From contig JACSVZ010000005.1 in assembly GCA_014706295.1 (NCBI GenBank), positions 19,632,172 through 19,696,171 of the forward strand: DNA of 64,000 nucleotides, read 5' to 3'. Below are positions 21,301-33,200 of the stretch, in pieces. The notes under the pieces were generated by a model. The model was not told the origin of the DNA and made no database searches. It was given only the letters and a program-made list of their open reading frames with translations. A program made the position numbers and the translations under genes. The first letter of the stretch is position 1, and each line of letters starts with the position of its first letter. The DNA comes from Lycocorax pyrrhopterus obiensis (taxonomy: Eukaryota > Chordata > Aves > Passeriformes > Paradisaeidae).

Positions 21301-24300
21301 TTTGGCTTGCAATTTTTTCTCCTTGCCATTTTGTGCAGTGACCTTTCCTTAATGAGAGGGAAGCCTGAGAGGGAAGCCTGAGAGGGAGGGAGGGAGGGAG
21401 GGGGAGGAAGAAGATGCTGGAGAGGGACATGTCAACTAGCAGAGGTGGTGCCTGTCCTGCTGCACAGTGGCTGAGCACCTCAGTAGCACACTGGCAGCCC
21501 CAGAGCCATCCTTCCTGGGATGGAGACTCTTCATGCTGCTTCATATTTCTGTGTTCCAAGGTCTCCTCCCTTGCTGGGACTTGGTGCTTGCTGGGGCTGC
21601 TCCAAATCCACTGGCTCCAGCAATGACTCCTGATCTGTGTTGGTGAGGGAGAGGAACACTGTGTCCCTACAATTTCTTGAATTATTGGGTATGAAAGCTG
21701 ACACTGGGTCACCCATCCACTCTTATACCCATAAAATGGTGTTTGAGGAGCAGTCTAACACTTCTGATACCTTTGGAAGTGCCTCATTACTATGCGACTG
21801 GAGACAGCTTCTGCATGAGCCCAGCAGAAATAGTCCTCTATTATGTCTCTTCACAGAGTTTTTGCATATAATATTAAGCATTAAAATAATTTAAGAAGGC
21901 ATAAATCAAGTTTTACTGTAGTGCCACTGTACAGGAAGAAAGCACTCCTGGAATTGCACCTGAATACATTGTGGCCTCCTTTGGAGTGGGAAAAATTTAT
22001 ATATTCAATATAACTTCCACTGGTTCTGCTGTAAATCCCATCTCAGAGCTGCGTGCTCTCCTCATCGTACAATGGAACTTTGTCAGCATGTGCAGCCCCA
22101 GAGCTCTTACCTGGGGCTGCCTGGTCTGCCTGGACTGCAAAGGTCCAGTCTGGCTCTGCCCTCTGACCTTGCACTGTGCACCACATCACCTTTGCTCCAG
22201 CGCTTGTGTTGTGCTGTTGAGCCTGTGCAGGGGACTGGGAGTGCTGCATCTCCCTGGAGTTATATCCAGAGTGTCCCCCATGTCTGCCCCGAAGCTGTCA
22301 GGCTGCTCCCACTGTGCAGAGCTAGTCCACAGCTCTGTGGTTTTACATCCCAACACTCTGTGTGAGTGTGACGTCCATGGTGTGGCAGCCCTGGACTGGT
22401 ACTTGTCAGCAGTGCTTTATTTCCATAGGTGCTTTATTTCCATGCTCTGGGCTGATCCCTTCTGGGCTGGCTCCCGGCAACGTCTCTTCTGTTGATTAAT
22501 CACCAGGAGATGATAAATGAAAATACCAGCTTGAGAAATGTCTGCCCTGTGCTCCCAGCAGAGACAGCGGTGCATGGTGAACAGTTTTCTCCCATCTCTT
22601 CTGTTTGATTCCCTCTGCAGAGCTGCGTCTCAAAGTGATTCTCTTGTACTTGGGAGCTTTGCCAGTGTTCAGCCCCACTTGCTAGGTGCTGGAAAAGAGA
22701 GGGGTGCTGCACCTTGGGCAGTGGTGAGGAGTGCTATGAGCATCCATCCTCCCTGATGGCTGCATCCCACCACCAGTATGGCCCTAACTCCAGCACACTG
22801 CATGTTTCATCCTTTTATGCTGTGCCTTGGGTTCTCCAGAGATGGAAGGTGTGTGGAGGAGCTTTCAAGCCACACCAACTGTGTCTGTGCACTTTTAATT
22901 TTACAAAAGATGCAAAATCCTTCAGGTGACTGCATGGTTAGCTGTACAGCCAGCTGCCCCCTGAAAACCTGTGCCTCATCCACAGTTAAGAGCTTGTTTG
23001 GAAAGGTTTGGATCTGGATGGGATTTTATCCCATGAAATATTCTGCAATTTTGTGTCCTTTAATGGGAGAGAAGACTTTTCAAACCCTTTATAAAAAAAG
23101 AGGAGATCTCTAGGACTGGAGTGCAGAGATTTTCCAAGGCTCTGGGAGACATTTCTGATGTGTGACTGAAACCAGTACATACTTGGAAAAAAAGTTCTAG
23201 GTCTGAAGTATCTCATTTTGGACAGGGAAAGTGATTTGTCTGTGCATTCTTGATGTACAGCCCTATTGGCGTCTGCAGTGTCTTTAAGTGATGTATCTCT
23301 CTGAAGGCTTCACTGCTTCTGCTGTGTGATCTGCTCCCAACAAACTCCAGAGAGCGAGTGATTTATCAGCCACTGCTTTTTAGGGTGAGGAAAAGGCTAA
23401 TGCTTTATGGATCTATCAGCATTCCTGTATGGCACACAGAATACAATATCCTGCCAAAGCGGGAAGGGATGTCTTCTACCTGGCAATCCATCATTTCTCC
23501 CAGTGCCCCATGGCAAATGCACTTTTCTTTTTTCCATCAGGCTATGTGTGGGTACTGTAATATAGTGAAGAGCTTATCCCTTCTCCTCCTCCACAAATGG
23601 TTATGAAAGCCTGAAAGTGCAACTTCTGCAGGGTGCAGAATAAGATGGGAAGGGTCATTTTGACAGAGAGAAGACGTCATTGCCTGCAGCTCCTGGTTCC
23701 AGCAGGACCTACAAGATCTTAAGCGATGCAGCTGTGCCATAGACAGCACAACAGAAGCACAGCAAGGATGAGAACTCCAGGCCAAACATGCCCATGCAGA
23801 CTGCCAGGTATGTGCCAAAAACATGCAGATGTGTCAACAGATGCTCCAGGATTTTCCTTTCTCCACTGCCCCATGGTGATTTCCTCTGTTATAGGCGTGG
23901 ATCAGCTGACCTTGTCCCCATGGAGCTCATCCATCCAATCCACAGAGTAAGTGAAGTGTGTTTATAGCCTGGTGAGCATCTACTGGGGAGTATGAATCCC
24001 TCTCCTACATCTCTCCTTGGTGTTTTAATTGATTCAGGGTTTTCCCAGTGGACAACTTCATAAGAGCATTTGATAAAATCAGCTACACACGATCCTGCCT
24101 CTCATTACTCGCAGGCTTGAGGCAGGTAGATGATTAAGTGAATTTTTTATGGCATGAGCAGTTGTAACAAGGGAAATTATCATCCTGGATATGAGACAAT
24201 GACTTGGCTCTTGCTACATCTGCTGGCAGACAACTAGCCCAGTGACTTTGCCTCTGATATTGGAGCAAGTCTTCTGCTTTCTCCTCCAGGACAAACCTGC

Positions 24301-26440
24301 ATTTGCTACCCTCACATTAAAAGGACAAGCCATATGGATGTGCCCGTGCTCAGGAAAATAGCTTCAGATTTTCGTGGGGCTGATGTTGCAGTCCTGATGG
24401 ATACCAGAGAGTCCGCAATTGTCACCTTGGGAATGCTTCTGCAGATGCTGTGGCGGGAGAGCGTCCTTTGGGCTTAGGGCTGGAGGTGCTACAGAACATG
24501 ACAGTATTGTTGGTCCATGGATGGGATGGACCACTTATTTCCACTTAGCTGCATCCTAGACTTTATTACCCCAAGAAAAGTCAGTAATGCTGGAGTGAAA
24601 ACTAGAGAAAATGAGTGAAAATCACTCCATTAGGGAAAGTCTTCAGTTAAAATGTGAGTTCTCTTTCTTCCTGCCAGTGGACTTTGGGTACAACCTAGAA
24701 GAGTGACTGAAAGAAAGGGCTGCCACTTAGTTTTGTTGCATGTTTCTAGAAGCTTTAACTTGCTTTTGACACATCTCCTTGTTGATAAATAAACTTTATT
24801 TTTGCAGGGAGTCATTGTCAAGATAATGTCAGATCCCACTGTGAAGCCAGATCCAGTAAAGAGCAGTAATGTTGTTTTCTAATTTGCTTGAAATCCCAAA
24901 GCACTCTCTCATCTGAGCAGAGATACCTCAATGGCACCTGTTTGGTGCTGTGTGTAATTCTTTGCTCTAATGGCATGCTTGACAATATCTGTGTACTTAC
25001 CTGGAGCAGCACAAGCTCCCTGTATTTAAATGAAATACACACAGCAGGTTTGAAGATGAACACAGGAGATGCTTGAATGCCTTTCAGACAACTGTAATTC
25101 AGGCCATAAACATAATACAGATTGCAATATTGTATATAAAGGAGCACTTCAAATACCAGGCTTTGTGTTCTGCAATTCAGTCCAATTGATTCCTGGCCTA
25201 ACACAATGCTGTACCCGAAACTGTTGCATAAACATAACAAATCCACCACCAAATCAATGAAGGAGATGCAGAAAAGGTGTGGTAACTATCTGGTGTGATG
25301 TGGCTCACATCAGCCGCAGCCTGTGTGCTGGTATTCCATGTAAGGCACCAGGAGAAAAGAAAATGGGTAAAAGATGACTCCTCATCCATATCACTGACCG
25401 CATGCCCACCTTTTGCTCTGCTGAAAGGCACAATTTGTGCTGTGGAGCACCTGCACCTCTGAACAAAATGAAATTTCTGGATTTCTCTGAATTCCTGCAA
25501 AGCGGGACTTTTTGCTGCCTGGTTAATGGGAATTTTGTCAGTCATGCTTAATAGAAACAATAAAGGGATAATAAATAGTGCAGTCTGCGGACAGAAACAG
25601 GCTCCGACAATCCATTAACCAATGAGACGTGTTGCACATTCCAGCTTATTAGACGCGTATCCATAATATATTTTAACAATCTCTCCCTGGCAGGCATTTT
25701 CCTAGAACAAATACACAGTTTGGACTTCCATTTTTCATCCCTGTTCAAAATTTCAGAGTGAAAAAGAGCTGGTAGTGAGCCATTAGCAATAATTTGATCC
25801 TGCATTTGCACTGGAAATTTTTAATAGATTTTTCTTCTGTTCTTCTGCTTCCACTTGCTCCGTCATTGTTTTTCTGTGCACGGTGCCGGCTGGGGGCGAG
25901 CAGCGAGAAGACCGCCTGGGCAAACACTGTTTTGGCAGTTTTTCATACGTGGCCCTTGCTGTTTTAAATAGAGCCTTTCCTCACCCCACCTTCTTGCTTC
26001 TCAGTTTGTACAGCTGCTTGCTGAGCAATGAGCAGCACGGGCCCCTTCCAGCTGAGGGCGCAATCTTGGTATTTAGGGTCTTTTGCTGGTTGAGATGGAG
26101 CTGGAATGTCCTTTCAGCTGGGGGACACAGGATCTGACCAGGCCTGTGAGACCCCAGGGGACCTTCAGCTCAGTGAGCGAGGTGTTCCCAAGAACTCCAT
26201 CTGGAAAGTGGTGCAGAAATGGTCTTGCTGGAAGAATACTACCTGCTCATGTAAAGCTGCCTGTTTCCAGTGTAGCTGCTCTGGTGATTTGTCCTGTGCA
26301 CACACAACAGCATCCCAGACTCGTGGCACTCCTGAGCGTTCTGGAGACTGGGCTATCCAGACTTCAGTGCTGCCCTAGGGGGGCTCAGTGATGCTGACGG
26401 CCCTGCACTCAGCACCACTCCGCCCTCATGGCAGGGTTTC
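12387..26440. other. Intergenic sequence between the microRNA cluster and GPC3
   Basis: No supportable exon, RNA gene or transposon was recognised. The 18120-18650 stretch is AT-rich with an open minus-strand frame of 98 codons (18336-18632) that I do not recognise and treat as chance. The 25480-25720 stretch is rich in homeodomain- and SOX-like cores and retains CpGs, so it may be a conserved non-coding element, but that cannot be shown without alignment. A direct repeat of GTGCTTTATTTCCAT occurs at 22412 and 22429. Confidence 0.55.
21354..21410 (+). repeat. Purine-rich tandem repeat (13-bp unit, then GGGA)n
   Basis: The 13-bp unit GAGAGGGAAGCCT occurs twice, followed by a third partial copy that runs into about five AGGG units. 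The strand is almost purely purine and has quadruplex or triplex potential. It probably arose by slippage. Confidence 0.85.
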
Positions 26441-26803
26441 CAGGTGAGTCCCACTCTGTCCCCCCAAGTTACGGGAAGGGTTTGGTGCAGTGTGTGGAAC
26501 TTTGCTCTCCCTTGCAGCCCCGGCCGGGGCTGGCGAGGGCTTAAGAGACGCTCTATTCACTCGCAGTGCAGCACTATGAACTCATGCAACACGTGCGAAC
26601 GAGGTACCGCGCATCCCGCATCCCGCATCCCACGCCAGGTGCGTACGTGGAGCTACGCAGGGTCTGCACCGCACAGGCAGCGAGCGAGGGGGCACCGGGA
26701 GCAGCGCTCAGCGCGGTGTGAGCCCGCGGGGCTGCGCACCCCGCACCCGTCCGCGGCGGTGCCGGTGCCGGTGCCGGGCGGGAGGGCGCGCACAGGTGCG
26801 GCG

Positions 26804-26929
26804 CGGGGCGGGGCGGGGCGGGGCGGGGCAGCCCCGCGGGGCCCAATGAGCGCCGGGGCGGTGCCGCGCGCGGGGCGAGTTTCCCGCGGGCGGGGGGCGG
26901 GCACCAATCAGGGCCGGGGCGGGGCGGCA
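26804..26929 (+). promoter_or_regulatory. GPC3: Proximal GPC3 promoter module: GC boxes, CCAAT boxes, E2F consensus
   Basis: Five overlapping GGGGCGGGG-type GC boxes (Sp1/KLF) run from 26804 to 26829. CCAAT follows at 26843-26847 and again at 26904-26908 (ACCAATCAGG, a strong NF-Y match). TTTCCCGC at 26880-26887 fits the E2F consensus TTTSSCGC, and another GC box is at about 26914-26926. All lie 180-310 bases before the start codon. The combination of E2F, NF-Y and Sp1 is typical of growth-linked promoters; occupancy is inferred. Confidence 0.55.
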
Positions 26930-26940
26930 CGCGCGGAGCC

Positions 26941-26954
26941 GGGACCGGGACCGG

Positions 26955-26988
<34 letters not shown>
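26941..26988 (+). repeat. Hexamer repeat (GGGACC)3(GAGACC)5 upstream of GPC3
   Basis: Eight exact 6-bp units occur in two phases: three of GGGACC and then five of GAGACC. The repeat ends 122 bases before the GPC3 start codon, so it is in the proximal promoter or the 5' untranslated region. The length is expected to vary between individuals. Read as protein it would give dipeptide repeats, but no start codon or coding evidence supports that. Confidence 0.95.
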
Positions 26989-26989
<1 letters not shown>

Positions 26990-27064
26990 GCGCCCCGGGA
27001 GCGAGGTGCGGAGCAGAGCTTCGCTCCGCTGCTCCCAGTCCCGGCGCATCCCGGCACGGCGGGG

Positions 27065-27085
27065 ATGCCCGCTGACAGCGCGTAG
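27065..27085 (+). other. Short upstream ORF (6 codons) before GPC3
   Basis: ATG CCC GCT GAC AGC GCG TAG stops 25 bases before the GPC3 start codon and is in a different frame. The -3 base is G, a moderate initiation context. If the GPC3 mRNA starts upstream of 27065, ribosomes would meet this ATG first and would need to leak past it or reinitiate. Whether it is in the mRNA is unknown. Confidence 0.5.
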
Positions 27086-27110
27086 AGGAGCGCCCCGGTG
27101 GCCCGGGAGG

Positions 27111-27276
27111 ATGTCGGGGAGCAGCGGAGCGCTGTTGCTGCCGCTGCTGGCGGCCGTGCTGCTCGGTGCTCCGGGGGCCGCGCAGCCGGCGGGGGAAGCT
27201 GCCTGCCGCCCGGTCCGCGCCGCCTTCCAGGTGCTGCAGCCCGGAGCCAAGTGGGTCCCCGAGGGCCCCGTGCCAG
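27111..27276 (+). CDS. GPC3: Glypican-3, exon 1 (coding part)
   Basis: Exon 1 encodes residues 1-55 plus the first base of codon 56. Residues 1-24 form a signal peptide with a Leu/Ala-rich core and likely cleavage after GAA (A24|Q25). The mature N-terminus follows, with Cys32 and the segment FQVLQPGAKWVPEGPVP, which aligns with the glypican-3 segment FQRLQPGLKWVPETPVP. The proline run that precedes the first cysteine in mammals is missing, making this end three residues shorter. The ATG at 27111 has A at -3 and no in-frame ATG precedes it in the CpG island. The donor is CCAG|GTGAGA, phase 1. Glypican-3 is a GPI-anchored heparan-sulfate proteoglycan that tunes Hedgehog, Wnt and FGF/BMP signalling at the cell surface. 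Loss in humans causes Simpson-Golabi-Behmel overgrowth. Confidence 0.95.
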
Positions 27277-30200
27277 GTGAGACCGCCCTCTCCGTGGTGT
27301 CTGGCCGGCTGTCATCCCCTCCCTGGGGTTTACCCGGGGCCGTTCGGGTGCGGGGCGAAGCGGCTGCAGCGCCCCGAGCCGGGGCCGCGGACAGGGGGTC
27401 GCTGTGCGGCTGCGGGACGCTGCGGAGCCGGGTGCGGGCTGCCCGGTCTCCCGCGGGGAGCTGCTCTTCCCCGGCGGCAGGGGCTGCCGGCCGCTCGGTG
27501 CCGGTGGCCGCCGGGCTCGGCGCCTCGGATATGGCGATAACACGAAGCCTGTGATTCACGTCGCTGTAATGGGAACTGGCTGGAGAGCAAATCTTTATTG
27601 CGCTCGGTTTGTTCAGGGGGGTCTTTCACCCCGGCTGACCGAGGTGAGCTCGAGCTGTCGGGCAGAGCCGCGGCGCTGCTGGAGGGACCAGCTGGTCCCG
27701 TCCTCGCATGCCGCTGTCGGGGGTCCGGTGTGAGGTCCTCGGGAGCTCGCGGTGTCCTCGCCGGCGAGCGGAGGCTCCGCGCGGCCGTCACGTCTCCGCA
27801 GGTCGCGGGTCCGCCAGAGCCGCTTTCCACAGCGCGAGATATGCCAGGGTCCGAGGCAATCCCGCTCTGTACGGCTGCTCCGAGAGCATCCAAACCCTCA
27901 TCCCAGCCCGAGCCCGGGGTCTGCCGCAGCTCCAGAGGATGGGGCTGGAAAGAGGCAGCGCGGCATTCCCCGGGCTGTGCGGGTGCTGTGCGGGGTGTGA
28001 GGGCGCAGTGGGAGTCTGCGATAGATCTGGGAGAGGTGTTACTCTGCTCTGCAGTTCCCATTACAGGTGGCTGTCAGAGTGGTACCGTACCAAACCTCAC
28101 CACCTATGCCCTGCAAGGCTGCTTTCTGTATATAAGCCTCATTCCTATTTTAAAATGTAAGTGAAATACTTGAATTCCTTGCCTTTTAAAGGATCTTTTG
28201 CAGCTTTTTGGGAGCTAGGGAATGTCGGCTGCTCCGGGTGGGTGGCTGTGTGCTGGGAGTATGTGTGCACAAACGGATCAGTTTTGATGGCTGCGTTACG
28301 GAGCTGCCTGGAGAGCTTGGTGCTGTTGTGTTGGGTTCAACACGCAGTGGAGAACGCCTGCCCTGAAAAGCTTATGATCAAAGTATGAAAAGGAAAAGAT
28401 AACAGGCAAACGTGACGGGCAGGGGAGGTGCAATGAGATCATCGCCAGCAGTAGCTGCTTTTAAAAACGATGTGTTGAGTTACGTTTCTCGCATTTGGTG
28501 TCGCACAGGCCAGAAACACAAGAGTTCCTTCAGCAGTGATCTGCTGCAGCACAGGAGAGGAAGGGGGGAAATGGGGTGCCCAGGGCTGGGAATGTAAGAT
28601 GTTGCGGCTGCTGGTGCAAATCCCAAGTCTTTTGGTCTGTAGGACTGTAGCAGTGCCTCAGCTTAGCAAGAGCTGTGAGAGATAAAAGGGGAGTTTAGAC
28701 GTAAATCCTGGTGAGAGTGTACCTTTCCTGTCACTACCTACATTCCCTTCTCATATAAATTTTGACACTTAATGCTCCTTTCAGACTAGCTGCAGGAACA
28801 GCATTTCTTCTCATTCTGTCCCACCAGGGCCTTGGTCTCCTGGTCAGTAAGAAACTGGCACTGGAAATACTTTCCAGTGAAATGTTTGCATGAAGAGTTG
28901 CAGGAAAGGGAAGGAGCTACTCTTATCACCACTGAATTGACAAATTCTGTTTGTCAGAAGGAAGGGAAGGTTTCTTTTGAAAGTCAGTGAAATTCTTGCT
29001 TTGATTCCTAAATAACTTTACTGAGTATGTTTTTACATACTCCAGGGAGGTGATGGAGGGGTGGGCAGGTTCCTGGAGGATGACTCCCATTGTATTGAGG
29101 TGCTGCTGGGGCTGCCATGCTGCAACGTGCTCAGTCCTTCCCCAGAAACCAGTAGCATCCTGTAGCCTGGCCTGGCTGTGATTGCAGTGGGTGTTTTTGC
29201 CCTGGTATCTTCCCTTCCCAGCAGGGTTCAGGTTGCTGGGGTTTCTCTGTTGTGCTTTTGCTCCCCTGTGAGCCCCAGCTGCATCCCTGATAGTCAGGAG
29301 GAGTAAGGAGCCCTCTGCCTCTCTGCAGAGCCTGTGGGCAGCTGGATCAATACCTCGTAACAGGGCTGGTGTTTCAAGTGAATGCTTCAGCTTGTTACAA
29401 TGATAAAGTTCCCACATATCAAATCGAAAGTGGATTTTACATTTGCCTAAGTACATAAACTTGATCATAATTAAAGCAATGACTGCTTGCTTATACCTTG
29501 GATCTGGCCCATCTTGCATGACTCTGTTTGGTAATTACACTTCAGAGCACTTGCTTCTTCTAGTAGCAGCGGCATAAATCTCTGTAATAGGCGAACATCA
29601 CTCAAGGACTATTTTCCAGGCATCTGTTTATTGCTTTTCTTCCTTTCATACATCTGTCAATTAAAAAAAGTTTCAGAGTTCCCAGCCACAAATCACCATG
29701 GAATCAATTCTGAGAACCTTTCCCTATGGCTCACACCACCCTGGAGAAACTGAAGCTAAACGACTTATTTAAAATGTGGGGTTTTTGGGTTTTTTTTTTG
29801 TCACAAACAGAAAACAATTGTTTCTGGAAGCCCCATTTTGCATTATGAGCAGTTGTGGCTGAAGGAGTAAGTAGTGGAAACACTGCTGAGTTGCAACATA
29901 CACAGGAGAAATGTCCCACAGCTCAGTTTTACTGCATCAATGGTGTGTGGGCTGGAGGGACGTTGGCACAGCACTCTCTGTAGGAGAGCTCTGAAGTAGG
30001 CAGAGACCACACTTCTAATTAAAAAACAAACCAAAAAAAGGGCAATTCTGATAAATGTGAGGGAAGTGTCATGCTGTTTCATGAGTGGTATTGATGTTCT
30101 GGGAGTAATTCTAGCTGCAGGCATGCACTAAGCAGTGAGAAGCTTGGTCTCCTCCGGTCCTGCAGTCTGGGGACCAGGTTTTTGTCACTCTGGAGCATGC

Positions 30201-33200
30201 TTTGGCCTGCTTAGAGGTGGGGAACAGCACGGCCTAACTACTGTCAGATATGGCTGACTGTTCCGAGGGGTGGGAGGATGTAGTTCATGGCAACATCTTG
30301 ATTGGAGCTGGATCAGAGATCTTGTGCTGGAGAGGAGTGAAGGCAGGATGATGGGAGAGTGCTTTTCCTAGGTTTTGATGAAGATGAGACTGGATGCCAG
30401 CTCCTGAACCAGCCTGTGGTTCTGTGTTGGGGTAGCTTCATGTTCAGTAATAACTAAATTCTCTTTTTCCTATGTTGCCTGTCTTAGTTTTCTTCCTCCA
30501 TCTGCCTTTTCTCTGCATAATTTCTCCTATCTATAAACAGGAGCTTGAATTTCCATTTCTCCTGCTCTGCTTTTCTCTCCTCTTTGCCGTTTGGGTTTCT
30601 TTGTATTGATGGTGATGCTCCAGGTAATTGGGCTGGCGCATGTGGTTAGAGGGGAAGGGATGAGCTGGTGCCTTGGCAGGATGGGGAGAGGGGATGGATG
30701 TCTCTGCTCTGGGACAATGGAAAACTGAGGAATATTTATCTTGACAGAAATATATGCTGGCCGGTCTGTTTCCTTCTCCCACAGCAAAGTGTTATTTACA
30801 GCTTTTTGTTCCTTTTCTTTGATGGAAGCAAATATGGATTCACCCTAAGAAAACAGGAGATTAACCTTTTGGAGTTGAGGTGTAAAGCTTTACAAGTGGC
30901 TGGCTGAGCATGTCAAGCTTTCTTTTCTCTTTTTTTTTTGGCAGCTGGTGTGTGCCAATGTACAGTTTAAAAATTAAAAATCCCAACTCTTCCTGTTGGT
31001 CTCTATGCGCTTTTGCTTATGAGCTGGCTCCCTTTGTACTCCTGCTCTTTTATTCTGTTTTTTCTGAGTGGGACTAATGATGCTCCTCCCTGTGCAGCCT
31101 TTCCATTTAGTTTAGCACGGTGGTTTAAGAGCTCAGTTTACTAGATAATTGAGTTTTCTGTTCTTAATTATTTCAGGCCTGCAAGTTGCTCTCTTGATAG
31201 TTAAGAGAGCAGGAGCAGAACCCTAAAATTTAGTAACCTCCCCAGGCAGTGGTTTTATAGTGAGATCATTAATTTTCTTTTTTTTTTCCCAGGGGTTAAC
31301 TTTAACAACATCCTGAAGAGTGTTCTTCCCAGTCTTTGGAATGGCTGTAGGATGTGTGCATGTGACTGTAATAAATTTATGTGGGGAGTGGGTGCCCAAA
31401 GTTAACTCCATTGAGGACAGTGATGATACATTTGTATATTTGTTAGGAGGAAACGTTTGCTCTGTAAAACCTATTTTTCTCTGTAATGTTTTCTTTAGAA
31501 AGATGTGTTTTTATAGAGTGTTAGATTTGCATGAGAATCATCTGGACAACATTTTAAGACCAGGGGAGGAATCCAGAGTCAGATGGCCTTGTGAAACACG
31601 AGATGGAACAGAAAATAAAGGATAATTAAGCAGTAATAAATATCCCATTTAGTACCCATACTGTTCCAACTTAAATCACCTACTGAATGAGGTTGGTTTA
31701 TAATTTATATCTCTTTAATTAGGTTTTTAAAAGATCAGCATTAAATATGAGTTCTGTGTTCTAAACAGTTGCATTTCCTTTTCCTCCCCCTCAAATGCTG
31801 AGCATTAAAAGGCACTGACAGATGTACAAACCCCTAATCACATAATTTAAAATGTTTTTAATAAAAAGTATTGAAAAAGCTGGGGGGAAATCCTCTATAT
31901 TTAAATGTTGAGTCACTGCTTTTATCTATTTAAAGCATGATGCTGGTTGTAAAACAACTGGAGGAGGCAAGCTGACCCAAAACAGCATCTTTCTTGTGGG
32001 TAATATTAACAAATTGGTGAGTTAAGAGAGTGGGAGGAACTCCTCTGACATTTCCAGACTGCAGAAGGCGAAGGTGCCACTGCATGGCGTAGCAGAGCCC
32101 CCTCACACAGGAGGAGGCTGCAGGAATATAATGTTAAGCAGGGAGAGGTTCTTATTTTGGCAGTGCCTGGGGTAAATTTGGGGGGAATGTTAATCTGATT
32201 TAAGCTGCGATTGGATCTGGGTGGGAAGGCTTGTGTGCCCCAGTGTGCACAGCTTGTCTGCCTGTATCTGATGACAGGGTTGAAGCTATCCTGGAATGCT
32301 TAAAGTCAAAGGAAAATCCTTCAGCCTTGTGAAGGACTCCCCATAGATGATCTTGAGGGTTTTTATTTTTGACATTTAATCCACCGAAATTATTTTCACT
32401 TCTGCTGTACTAACCACCTATCTGTGGGAATAATTGTACATCAAAGTCAAATGTAATGGTTTAAATTCACTGCTACCCAGCTGTCAGTAAAAATTCCCTG
32501 TCAGGAGGAGGAAGAGGCAGGATGCTACTGAAATTCCTGCAGCTTTAGAGTTTATTTCTGTCAGCTGGGAGCATATGCGAAATTGCTGGAGCATTTACAC
32601 TACTGTTCCCCAAGATGGCATAAATGGCACAGCTCTGATGGTCCCTGGCGTTCCTGCACCCATGGAAGGGGCTGCAGCCAGTGCCTTCTCATCCATGGGA
32701 GTTGGGTGTCAGAGGGTCAGGCTGCTATGCTTGGCATCTTATCATCTCACTAATCTTGCAAAGATTGGTATGTGAGCATCCAAATGCAATTTAATAAAAA
32801 GGTTGCAGTAATTTGAGGGACACTTTCTTTCTGAAAATGAGTTTGTAGTGATTTATAGCAAAAGGAGAAGGTTGTTTGCAAGGGCTGAGACTGGCATTAC
32901 AAGGTGTAATGACTTGAAACTTTAAGAAAAAGGGGTTGTGTAGGTTGGGAGATAAAAACAGTCTTAACAGTAAGGGCCATTAGGCAGCAGAATGGGCTTA
33001 GCTATCTCACAAGCTGGAGTATCACTGGAGGTGTTTGTGTTAGATAAAATGCTGAGAGGGGGTGGATTGGGAGGCAGAGGTATGATTTGATGACTCACAG
33101 GACCTTTTCCATGCATTTTTTTGGAGCCAGAAACGTGTGGCACCCTAATTCATTTCTTGCTCGTGTCTGGTCCGTGGGCTTGCTGAGTGTTCCCAGGTAT

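Larger units (their letters stand above)
26500..27520 (+). promoter_or_regulatory. GPC3: GPC3 CpG-island promoter
   Basis: GC-rich, CpG-dense sequence begins about 600 bases before the GPC3 start codon and continues through exon 1 into the first 250 bases of intron 1, tapering by about 28 kb. There is no TATA box near the expected start. Multiple GC boxes, two CCAAT boxes and an E-box (CACGTG, 26590-26595) fit a dispersed-start CpG promoter. A GCATCCC unit repeated three times (about 26610-26630) and GTGCCG repeats (about 26758-26777) mark local slippage. The start site is not assigned. Confidence 0.8.

Noticed and set aside
26444..27085. 213-codon plus-strand frame running through the GPC3 promoter
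   Set aside because: It passes through GC boxes and the hexamer repeat as low-complexity Pro/Arg/Gly sequence. Only its last six codons, from an ATG, are relevant, as an upstream ORF.
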